In this document: positions 1-5,603 of the stretch, piece by piece | Position numbering within the stretch: the first letter of the stretch is position 1 | Layout: each line of letters starts with the position of its first letter | Source of the DNA: Actinomycetes bacterium | Lineage (GTDB): Bacteria; Actinomycetota; Acidimicrobiia; Spongiisociales; UBA5794 | DNA length: 5,685 nt | Direction of reading: 5' to 3' | Assembly (NCBI GenBank): GCA_024275815.1 | Contig: JAJRYI010000108.1 | Span: 1-5,685 of the forward strand | Translations under genes and position numbers: made by a program | Notes under the pieces: generated by a model | The model's input: only the letters and a program-made list of their open reading frames with translations | Told to the model about the DNA's origin: nothing | Database searches by the model: none

Positions 1-60
1 GGTGAACGCGCGGTATCCGACATCGAGCACCTGTTGTCTGTTGTCTGTCCCTCTCTCATC

Positions 61-66
61 TAGGAT
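61..66 (+). promoter_or_regulatory. possible -10 promoter element
   Basis: TAGGAT fits the TANNNT pattern of actinobacterial/sigma-70-type -10 boxes and lies 25 bases before the first start codon, which would give a very short leader containing the SD at 76-81. No well-spaced -35 box is present: the nearest TTGTCT copies, at 34-39 and 41-46, are 21 and 14 bases away. The call is weak, and the operon promoter may lie outside the window. Confidence 0.2.
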
Positions 67-75
67 GGCTCCACC

Positions 76-81
76 AAGGAG
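76..81 (+). promoter_or_regulatory. ribosome binding site of the rpiB-like gene
   Basis: AAGGAG sits nine bases before the ATG at 91. It supports that start and therefore the reality of the long N-terminal extension of the encoded protein. Confidence 0.7.
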
Positions 82-90
82 AGCCACCAC

Positions 91-702
91 ATGACCGCCC
101 GCGACCCGAACATCGAACACGACGTGCGAGCCATGGTGCGTCGCATCGTCGACGGCTTGTTCGATACCGACTCCGCGGCGGTTCCCGGTGCGGCATCCCA
201 GGACCAGGCGGAGGAGCCCTCCGGCGTCGAGGACCCCGAGGTCCGTGTCATCGCGATCGGTGGCGATCATGGGGGGTTCGCCCTCAAGGAGCGGCTTGCG
301 TTCAGGCTCAAGGAACAGGGGTACACGGTCACCGACTGCGGTACCGACTCGACGGACGCCGTCGACTACCCCGACATCGCTGCCTCGGTTGCACACAAGG
401 TCACCGACGGTGCGGCCGACATGGGGATCGTCATCGATGGGGCAGGCATCGGGTCGGCGATGGCGGCCAACAAGGTCCCCGGTGTGCGAGCGGCACTGTG
501 TTATGACCTGTCGACCGCTCGCAACGCACGTGAGCACAACCACGCGAACGTCCTTACGCTCGGTGCAGGGCTGATCGGTGACGCGCTCGCGTGGCAGATC
601 ACCCAGGAGTTCATCTCCACCCCTTACGGCGGCGGCCGGCATGCCCGACGCGTCGCGAAGATCAACGACCTCGAACGGCCACTCGCGGAGTACCAGGCAT
701 GA
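91..702 (+). CDS. rpiB: RpiB/LacAB-family sugar-phosphate isomerase with BMC-targeting N-terminus
   Basis: The 203-residue protein belongs to the ribose-5-phosphate isomerase B family, which normally interconverts ribose 5-phosphate and ribulose 5-phosphate. The catalytic domain starts near residue 51. Recognisable sites, aligned from memory to E. coli RpiB with a constant offset of 50, are Asp59-His60 (GGDHGGF), His149-Asn150 (EHNHANV), and the phosphate-binding arginines 183 and 187 (GGRHARRV). The loop IDGAGIG carries Asp116 where E. coli has catalytic Cys66, and Ala118 where it has Thr68. The base used by the mycobacterial enzyme (Glu75) is also absent, with Ser122 at that position. The protein is about 50 residues longer than E. 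coli RpiB: residues 8-25 can form an amphipathic helix, followed by a Pro/Ala/Glu-rich linker, the usual form of an encapsulation peptide. The stop overlaps the deoC start as ATGA. Family membership is firm; substrate and chemistry are uncertain. Confidence 0.9.
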   Translation: MTARDPNIEHDVRAMVRRIVDGLFDTDSAAVPGAASQDQAEEPSGVEDPEVRVIAIGGDHGGFALKERLAFRLKEQGYTVTDCGTDSTDAVDYPDIAASVAHKVTDGAADMGIVIDGAGIGSAMAANKVPGVRAALCYDLSTARNAREHNHANVLTLGAGLIGDALAWQITQEFISTPYGGGRHARRVAKINDLERPLAEYQA

Positions 703-1547
703 CGGAATCCCAACCAACACGCGAGGAGCTCGTCGAGCTCGTCACCCGTGAAGTACTCGCTGCACTCGCCGAGCGGGCCGACATCTGTGCAACACCCGAG
801 AAGCTGAGAACCGTCGTTGCCAACGGTGCAGACCGCGTCTCGTTCCACGGGGAGGCACAGGACGTCCCCCTCGACCTCGCCAAGTACATCGACCACACGC
901 TGCTCAAGCCCGACACGACACAGGAAGACATCGACACTCTCTGTGACGAGGCGATCGAGTATGGGTTCGCCGCGGTCTGTATCAACCCCACCTGGGTGAA
1001 GCGAGCAGCTGAGAGGCTGCGAGGCTCCGACGTCAAGGTCGCCACCGTCATCGGGTTCCCCCTGGGTGCGACAACACCCGAGATCAAAGCCATGGAAACC
1101 CGTCGGGCGTTGCGAGACGGTGCCCGTGAGGTAGACATGGTGATCAACATCGGTGCTCTGAAGTCGGGACAGCACGAACTCGTCCGCAAGGACATCGAGA
1201 AGGTCGTCGACGCCGCCCACGAGGCCGGCGCCATCACGAAGGTGATCCTCGAAACGGCCCTGCTCACCGACGAAGAGAAGGTCATCGCATCTGCACTCGC
1301 CAAAGCAGCCAAGGCAGACTTCGTCAAGACCTCGACCGGGTTCGGCGGGGGCGGCGCGACGGTGTATGACGTTGCGCTCATGCGCGAAACGGTCGGGCCG
1401 GACATGGGAGTCAAGGCCTCGGGCGGTGTGCGAACCCTCGAAGATGCCGAGGACATGATCGCTGCCGGGGCGACCCGCATCGGTGCCTCAGCGGGAGTAC
1501 AGATCATGAGTGCGCAAGAAGGAGACGGTCATGACGACGGGTATTGA
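699..1547 (+). CDS. deoC: deoxyribose-phosphate aldolase (DERA), BMC-associated
   Basis: This 282-residue class I aldolase cleaves 2-deoxy-D-ribose 5-phosphate to glyceraldehyde 3-phosphate and acetaldehyde. The TIM-barrel domain runs from about residue 58 (LAKYIDHTLLKP) to 270. Visible active-site residues are the Schiff-base Lys210 in DFVKTSTGF, the second lysine Lys239 in VKASGGVRT, and Asp146 in EVDMVIN, so it should be active. The first 57 residues are an extension: residues 7-25 form a predicted amphipathic helix (TREELVELVTREVLAALAE), typical of BMC cargo encapsulation peptides, then a linker. ATG 699 is preferred over an in-frame upstream start at 591 because GGAG lies eight bases before it, it makes an ATGA overlap with the preceding gene, and the upstream part only reads through that gene in another frame. 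The 3' end overlaps the next gene by 17 bases. In this setting it is the probable aldehyde-generating signature enzyme of the compartment. Confidence 0.95.
   Translation: MTESQPTREELVELVTREVLAALAERADICATPEKLRTVVANGADRVSFHGEAQDVPLDLAKYIDHTLLKPDTTQEDIDTLCDEAIEYGFAAVCINPTWVKRAAERLRGSDVKVATVIGFPLGATTPEIKAMETRRALRDGAREVDMVINIGALKSGQHELVRKDIEKVVDAAHEAGAITKVILETALLTDEEKVIASALAKAAKADFVKTSTGFGGGGATVYDVALMRETVGPDMGVKASGGVRTLEDAEDMIAAGATRIGASAGVQIMSAQEGDGHDDGY
1519..1524 (+). promoter_or_regulatory. ribosome binding site of the permuted BMC trimer gene
   Basis: AAGGAG lies six bases before ATG 1531 and inside the end of deoC. It favours 1531 over the in-frame GTG at 1510. Confidence 0.65.
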
Positions 1548-2160
1548 GCTGCGGGCCTACACGTTCCTCGACTCGCTGCAGCCCCAGTACGCGGCGTTCC
1601 TCGGGACGACGGCACAGGGATTCCTGCCCCTTGCAGGCGAAGCAGTGCTCTTCGTCGAGGTGGCACCAGGCATCGAGATCAACCGTCTCACCGACATCGC
1701 GTTGAAGGCCACGACGGTCAAGCCGGGGATGCAGATCATCGAACGTGTCTTCGGGCTTCTCGAGATCCACTCTCCAGAACAATCCGAGACGAGGGCGGCA
1801 GGCGAGGCGATCCTCGAAGCACTCGAACTCGAGGTGGCCGACCGGCTCAAGCCCAAGATGCTATCGAGCCAGATCATCAGACGCATCGACGATCACCATG
1901 CGCAACTCATCAACCGGATGAGGCATGGCCAGATGATCATCCCGGGCCAGACCTTGTACGTCCTCGAGTGTGCCCCCGCGGCGTACGCTGCGCTTGCAGC
2001 GAACGAAGCGGAGAAGGCTGCGAACATCAACGTGCTCGAGGTCCGCGCCTTCGGTGCGGTAGGTCGTGTGTACCTCGGTGGAGAAGAACGGGACATCGAG
2101 GTCGGCTGGAGGGCTGCAGTCGCGGCTCTCGAGGGACTCGACGGCCGCGAGAACGCATAA
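1531..2160 (+). CDS. BMC shell protein, tandem-domain trimer, circularly permuted (BMC-T, double-stacking type)
   Basis: This 209-residue protein has two permuted BMC domains in tandem, roughly residues 5-100 and 105-205, and forms pseudohexameric trimers in the shell facet. It closely resembles, from memory, the Haliangium ochraceum BMC-T2/T3 proteins: the FLDSLQPQ start, the AQGFLP segment, PGIEINRLTD, the IIERVFGLLE strand, and in the second half IIPGQTLYVLE and ANEAEKAANI. The Glu71-Arg72 pair matches the residues that gate the central pore in CcmP-like trimers, which stack face to face and may act as airlocks for larger metabolites. No iron-sulfur cysteine motif is visible. It follows deoC with a 17-base overlap and precedes BMC-H by 25 bases. 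The gated pore would suit passage of sugar phosphates or nucleotide cofactors; this last point is inference. Confidence 0.92.
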   Translation: MTTGIELRAYTFLDSLQPQYAAFLGTTAQGFLPLAGEAVLFVEVAPGIEINRLTDIALKATTVKPGMQIIERVFGLLEIHSPEQSETRAAGEAILEALELEVADRLKPKMLSSQIIRRIDDHHAQLINRMRHGQMIIPGQTLYVLECAPAAYAALAANEAEKAANINVLEVRAFGAVGRVYLGGEERDIEVGWRAAVAALEGLDGRENA

Positions 2161-2174
2161 CGCGAAAGACAAAC

Positions 2175-2180
2175 AGGAGG
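2175..2180 (+). promoter_or_regulatory. ribosome binding site of the BMC-H gene
   Basis: AGGAGG is a near-perfect SD, five bases before ATG 2186. It is among the strongest sites in the operon, in keeping with BMC-H being the most abundant shell subunit. It also fixes the start at 2186 rather than at upstream in-frame codons lying in the previous gene. Confidence 0.75.
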
Positions 2181-2185
2181 AACAG

Positions 2186-2488
<303 letters not shown>

Positions 2489-2515
2489 TACGGACCCTTC
2501 GAGAAAGGGGACGCT

Positions 2516-2803
2516 ATGAACCTCGGCAAGGTGACAGGGACGCTCGTCGCGTCTCGCAAGGAACCGCTCATGGAAGGCCTGGCGCTCCTCGTGGTGCGCC
2601 AACTCGACGAGCACGGCTCTGAGGCTGGTGGCTACGTCGTCGCCGCCGACAGCGTCGGTGCCGGAGTAGGGGAGGTCGTCCTCTACGCCTCCGGCAGCTC
2701 TGCCAGACAGACACTCTCGACCAAGGACAAGCCGTGTGACGCCGTCATCATGGCGATCGTCGACCAGTGGGACGTCGACGGAGAAACGGTCTACGTGAAG
2801 TGA
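2516..2803 (+). CDS. BMC vertex protein, pentamer (BMC-P, EutN/CcmL family), copy 1
   Basis: This 95-residue EutN/CcmL-type protein forms pentamers that cap the icosahedral vertices of the shell. Family marks are the start MNLGKVTGTLVAS, the EGLALLVVRQLD strand, GYVVAADSVGAGVGEVVLYASG, the SSARQT segment and the end IMAIVDQWDVDG. It resembles one of the three H. ochraceum BMC-P proteins. An AAAGGGG SD lies five bases before ATG 2516. Its stop is one base before the aldehyde dehydrogenase start, which itself has only a weak SD, so translation of that enzyme may be coupled to this gene. It is the most canonical of the three pentamer genes here. Confidence 0.94.
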   Translation: MNLGKVTGTLVASRKEPLMEGLALLVVRQLDEHGSEAGGYVVAADSVGAGVGEVVLYASGSSARQTLSTKDKPCDAVIMAIVDQWDVDGETVYVK

Positions 2804-2804
2804 T

Positions 2805-4268
2805 ATGCCTCAGCTGAGCGACTCGGACATCCAGGACATCATCACCAGGGTGAAGAGTCGCGTCGCTGCAGGCGACATTGCAGGCAAGACGGGTGCGGCA
2901 CTCATCGCGCGCAGCGAGATCGAGAACCTCGACGAGTCCCTCGGCGAAGGGGTGTTCTCCACGGTCGATGAGGCCGTCGCTGCGGCCAAGCAGGCGTTTC
3001 GCTCGTATCAGGAGATCGGCCTCGATGCCCGCAAGGGGGTCATCGACGCCGTACGCCGATCGATGCGGGAGAACAACGAACGGCTCGCGTACATGGCTCG
3101 CCAGGAGACCGGCATCGGCCGTGCGGACGACAAGGTACTCAAGAACCACCTGGTCATCGAGAGGACACCGGGCCCTGAGGATCTCGAACCCCACGTCGTC
3201 ACGGGCGACCGGGGCATGATGGTCACCGAGTACGCGCCGTACGGGGTCGTCGGATCGATCACGCCGACGACGAACCCGACGTCGACGATCATCAACAACT
3301 CGATAGCGATCCTCTCGGCGGGCAACACTGTGGTGTTCAACGTGCATCCCAGCGCACGGGGCGTGAGCATCGAGAACGTCAAGCTGATCAACCGTGCGAT
3401 CGTCGACGTCGGGGGACCACAGAACCTCGTGACCTCGGTCGCCGTTCCGACGCTGGATTCGGCCGAGGCCGTCATGAGCCATCCCGATGTTCGTGTGTTG
3501 CTCGTCACCGGCGGTCCAGGCGTCGTCAAAGCAGCCCTCAGAACGCCGAAGAAGGCGATCACCGCCGGACCGGGCAACCCTCCCGCCGTCGTGGATCAGA
3601 CTGCCGACATCGCAAAGGCGGCGAAGGACATCGTCACGGGAGCCTCGTTCGACAACAACATCATCTGCGTCGATGAGAAAACCGTCATTGCCGTCGACAC
3701 GATCGCAGACAGACTGGTTCAACACATGACGGCTGTCGGTGCGTACCGGCTCAAGGAGCATGAACTCAAGAGACTCGAACGCGTCATCTTCAAGGACAGG
3801 GGACCGGCCAACAAACCCGGGGTGATGAACCCCGAGTTCATCGGAAAGGATGCAGCGGTGATCCTCAACGAGATCGGCGTCTCCGTGCCACCCGAAACAC
3901 GATTGGTGCTCGCTGAAGTGTCTGCCGACCACAACCTCGTGTGGACCGAACAGATGATGCCGGTCATGCCAGTCGTGCGCGTCAAGGACGTCGATACAGC
4001 GATCGACCTCGCCGTTCGCTCCGAACACGGGTTCCGTCACACCGCATCGATCCACTCGACGAACGTCGACACGATCACACGGATGGCACGTTCGATGGAC
4101 TGCTCCATCTTCGTCGCCAACGGCCCCAACATCGCCGGTCTCGGCTCGGAAGGGGAGGGGTACACGTCGTTCTCCATTGCAAGCCCGACCGGAGAGGGCC
4201 TGACACGGCCCCGCACGTTCTCCCGGGTACGGCGGGTCTCCGTCGTAGGAGCGTTGCGCATTGTCTGA
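2805..4268 (+). CDS. CoA-acylating aldehyde dehydrogenase (PduP/EutE type), BMC cargo
   Basis: The 487-residue enzyme oxidises an aldehyde with NAD+ and CoA to the acyl-CoA; here the likely substrate is acetaldehyde from DERA, giving acetyl-CoA and NADH. It has the aldehyde dehydrogenase superfamily fold: PYGVVGSITPTTNP (about 145-158) and NTVVFNVHPSA (174-184) in the nucleotide-binding part, VTGGPGVVKAAL (234-245), and catalytic Cys288 in SFDNNIICVDEK. The length is typical of PduP/EutE. Residues 4-22 (LSDSDIQDIITRVKSRVAA) form a predicted amphipathic helix followed by a Gly/Ala-rich linker, a classic encapsulation peptide position for this family. It starts one base after the BMC-P stop with only a weak GAAG SD four bases before the ATG, suggesting translational coupling, and its end overlaps the next gene by eight bases. 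Subfamily and substrate are inferred from motifs and neighbours. Confidence 0.95.
   Translation: MPQLSDSDIQDIITRVKSRVAAGDIAGKTGAALIARSEIENLDESLGEGVFSTVDEAVAAAKQAFRSYQEIGLDARKGVIDAVRRSMRENNERLAYMARQETGIGRADDKVLKNHLVIERTPGPEDLEPHVVTGDRGMMVTEYAPYGVVGSITPTTNPTSTIINNSIAILSAGNTVVFNVHPSARGVSIENVKLINRAIVDVGGPQNLVTSVAVPTLDSAEAVMSHPDVRVLLVTGGPGVVKAALRTPKKAITAGPGNPPAVVDQTADIAKAAKDIVTGASFDNNIICVDEKTVIAVDTIADRLVQHMTAVGAYRLKEHELKRLERVIFKDRGPANKPGVMNPEFIGKDAAVILNEIGVSVPPETRLVLAEVSADHNLVWTEQMMPVMPVVRVKDVDTAIDLAVRSEHGFRHTASIHSTNVDTITRMARSMDCSIFVANGPNIAGLGSEGEGYTSFSIASPTGEGLTRPRTFSRVRRVSVVGALRIV
4247..4251 (+). promoter_or_regulatory. ribosome binding site deciding a TTG start
   Basis: AGGAG lies nine bases before the TTG at 4261, within the end of the aldehyde dehydrogenase gene. 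No ATG or GTG is found in frame near the conserved N-terminus, so the TTG is the best start for the second trimer gene. Confidence 0.6.
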
Positions 4269-4869
4269 ATCACCGACGCCGGCAATCGGGCTGTGGGAGT
4301 TCACGTCGATCCCTGCCGGGATCGAATGTGCCGATGCGATCATCAAAGGTGCCCCCGTCACGACCACGCTCACCGGAACGACCCATCCGGGCAAGTACGT
4401 CGTTCTCGTCATCGGAGACACCGCTTCAGTCGTGGTGGCAGGTGACATCGTTCGTGACGTGTCGAGGCCGTCGTTGGTCGACTCCGTGTTCCTTCCCGAC
4501 GTCGCAACCGCCGTTGCTCGCGCGCTCGTCGAACCGCACGCCCCCATGAGAGCGAAGGAGGAGGCCGTCGGCGTTGTCGAGACGGCGACGATCGCTGCAG
4601 GCATCGACGCGGCAGATGCTGCCGTCAAGCACGCGGATGTCACTCTCTCCGGCCTGCGTCTCGCCGACGGTCTCGGCGGCAAGGCGTACTTCATCGTCGA
4701 CGGCACCGTCGGTGAGGTCCAGGCAGCGCTCGAAGCAGCCGTGGACAGGTGCGGTTCCCTCATCTCAGATACGGTCGTCATCCCGCAACTCACACCCGAG
4801 CTGAGAGAGGATCTCGAGGTTGCCGCCCACTTCCTCGACCGGCTTGCCGCCCACGGAGGCCGCACGTGA
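4261..4869 (+). CDS. BMC shell protein, tandem-domain trimer, single-layer type (BMC-T1-like)
   Basis: The 202-residue protein has two BMC domains in normal (non-permuted) order, about residues 8-90 and 102-185. Each repeats the same framework: IGLWEFTSIPAGIECADAII and VGVVETATIAAGIDAADAAV begin the two halves, and HPGKYVVLVIGD and LGGKAYFIVDGTV hold the two types of pore-lining segment. It resembles, from memory, the H. ochraceum BMC-T1 protein, a trimer that forms single-layer pseudohexamers in shell facets. No iron-sulfur cysteines of the PduT kind are seen; the lone Cys in each half is not in the pore loop. The TTG start overlaps the aldehyde dehydrogenase stop by eight bases, and the TGA stop overlaps the next GTG start by four (GTGA). 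Together with the double-stacking trimer at 1531-2160 it gives the shell two different trimer types. Confidence 0.9.
   Translation: MSESPTPAIGLWEFTSIPAGIECADAIIKGAPVTTTLTGTTHPGKYVVLVIGDTASVVVAGDIVRDVSRPSLVDSVFLPDVATAVARALVEPHAPMRAKEEAVGVVETATIAAGIDAADAAVKHADVTLSGLRLADGLGGKAYFIVDGTVGEVQAALEAAVDRCGSLISDTVVIPQLTPELREDLEVAAHFLDRLAAHGGRT
4855..4859 (+). promoter_or_regulatory. ribosome binding site of the interrupted BMC-P gene
   Basis: GGAGG is six bases before GTG 4866. The intact, strong SD shows that the initiation signals of the amber-interrupted gene have not decayed. Confidence 0.7.
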
Positions 4870-5138
4870 GACTCGGCAGGGTCCGTGGCACCGTCGTCGC
4901 TTCGGTGAAGGATCCGGGTATGGAAGGCATGAAGCTCCTCATCGTCTAGCCACTCACCGAGACCGGCCAGGAGAACGGTTCATGCGTCGTTGCAGCCGAC
5001 GCCGTGTACCAGTCCGGTGTCGGCGACCTCGTCTACTTCGTTGCCTCCCGAGAAGCCGCTGAAGCGATGCAACCGCGATTCGTGCCCGTGGACCACGCGA
5101 TCGTCGGCATCGTCGACACCGTCGAGGTCCGTCCATGA
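4866..5138 (+). pseudogene. BMC vertex protein (BMC-P, EutN/CcmL family), copy 2, interrupted by an in-frame TAG
   Basis: Reading from GTG 4866 gives a complete 90-codon EutN/CcmL pentamer gene except that codon 28 is TAG (4947-4949). Before it: RLGRVRGTVVASVKDPGMEG and MKLLIV; after it: PLTETGQENG, then CVVAADAVYQSGVGDLVYFV, ASREAAEAMQP and VDHAIVGIVDTVEVRP. The two other pentamers in this operon align to it without gaps and have Arg28 and Lys28 there; Gln is common at this place in related pentamers as I recall them, so CAG to TAG is the simplest origin. No frameshift or other lesion is visible, the SD is strong, the start overlaps the preceding stop (GTGA), and the true end overlaps the next gene (ATGA). 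It may be a very recent nonsense mutation, a sequencing or assembly error, or a read-through codon. If the stop holds, only a 27-residue peptide is made, and coupled translation of copy 3 could fall. Confidence 0.88.
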
Positions 5139-5401
5139 AGGTTGGAAGGGTCATCGGGAACGTCGTATCGACGATCAACCACGAGTTCTTCGACGGTGAG
5201 CGCCTCCTCCTGTGCAAGCTCCTCGACAGGGGAGAGGACACTTCGGCGTACCTGATCTGTACGGACAGGGTTGGTGCAGGCGCCGATGAGATGGTGCTCA
5301 TCCTCGATGAGGGGAACTCTGCCAGGCAGATCTACGGGATCTCGACCGGCCCGATTCGCAGCGTGGTCGTCGGCATCGTCGATGCCGTCGACGAGGTGTA
5401 G
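5135..5401 (+). CDS. BMC vertex protein, pentamer (BMC-P, EutN/CcmL family), copy 3
   Basis: The 88-residue EutN/CcmL-family pentamer protein starts MKVGRVIGNVVSTIN and carries the family segments ERLLLCKLLD, AYLICTDRVGAGADEMVLIL, NSARQIYG and the end SVVVGIVDAVDEV. It is more divergent than copy 1: the loop after residue 13 (INHEFFDGE) differs from the usual RKxPxxEG, but that is known variety among pentamer paralogues. GAGG at 5124-5127 is seven bases before the ATG, and the start overlaps the stop of the preceding gene (ATGA). It ends with TAG at the expected family length, which shows that TAG acts as a normal stop in this genome. It is the last gene of the operon. If copy 2 is dead, copies 1 and 3 must supply all vertices. 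Confidence 0.92.
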   Translation: MKVGRVIGNVVSTINHEFFDGERLLLCKLLDRGEDTSAYLICTDRVGAGADEMVLILDEGNSARQIYGISTGPIRSVVVGIVDAVDEV

Positions 5402-5431
5402 GCGCGTACGCCTCCAGTCTTCCATTTCCCC

Positions 5432-5603
5432 GTCCCCCCCTTCAGAGGGGACAAGCGAGTCTTCGAGCGAGGGGGGAGTGCGAGCCCGCGAGCGCGGTAC
5501 GGCAAAGACTCAGGAACAGGCTGGTTCCACTTCGTGCTCGCAGGCTCGCCGTCCCCCTGCATCGCTCGTTCCTCGCTCTGCCGTCCCCCCTGAAAGGGGG
5601 GAC
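5432..5603. repeat. large imperfect palindromic intergenic element (MITE/REP-like)
   Basis: Starting 30 bases after the last operon gene, about 172 bases form an imperfect inverted repeat. Each outer end is itself a hairpin (5432-5452 and 5583-5603) of the form GTCCCC...GGGGAC with a TTCAGA or TGAAA centre. Further in, GCGAGCCCGCGAGC at 5480-5493 is matched on the other arm by the complement at 5536-5549 with one mismatch, and AGCGAG/GAGCGA words recur in both arms. The apex (5513-5528) is another small palindrome, GGAAC...GTTCC. Such nested palindromes are typical of dispersed, non-autonomous intergenic repeats, and the RNA would fold strongly, so it may also limit transcription from the operon or protect its 3' end. 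No transposase gene is seen. Whether it is repeated in the genome cannot be seen here. Confidence 0.7.
5583..5603. terminator. strong hairpin, possible transcription barrier
   Basis: GTCCCCCC at 5583-5590 pairs perfectly with GGGGGGAC at 5596-5603 around the five-base loop TGAAA. No T-run follows on either strand, so it is not a standard Rho-independent terminator, though T-less hairpins are proposed as terminators in high-GC actinobacteria. It is also the outer right hairpin of the palindromic element. Confidence 0.35.

Noticed and set aside
1..63. C-terminal end of an upstream gene in frame 1, ending at TAG 61-63
   Set aside because: The frame is open (ending EHLLSVVCPSLI) but only about 20 codons long, includes the tandem heptamer and matches no family I recognise.
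591..698. A 36-codon upstream extension of DeoC
   Set aside because: It overlaps the rpiB-like gene in another frame, reads as low-complexity Arg/Pro, and ATG 699 has its own SD and ATGA junction.
1510..1530. Alternative GTG start for the permuted BMC trimer
   Set aside because: The AAGGAG SD is downstream of this GTG and well spaced for ATG 1531; the family N-terminus begins just after 1531.
2748..4865. Minus-strand open frame of 705 codons opposite the aldehyde dehydrogenase and trimer genes
   Set aside because: It is antisense to strongly recognised genes; long antisense frames are expected in GC-rich codon usage. Its translation is rich in Arg, Asp, Ser and His without recognisable domains.
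4982..5062. Re-initiation at ATG 4982 after the amber codon, with AGGAG at 4969-4973
   Set aside because: The SD and spacing are good, but the ATG is in a different frame from the pentamer gene and gives only a short Arg-rich peptide, so it cannot rescue the protein.
4866..5138. Amber reassignment (for example pyrrolysine or a global recoding)
   Set aside because: The last pentamer gene uses TAG as its normal stop at the expected family length, and nothing in the window suggests a recoding element. Local read-through is not excluded.
5404..5603. CRISPR or tandem repeat array
   Set aside because: The repeated words are in inverted orientation with no regular spacers; they make one nested palindrome.
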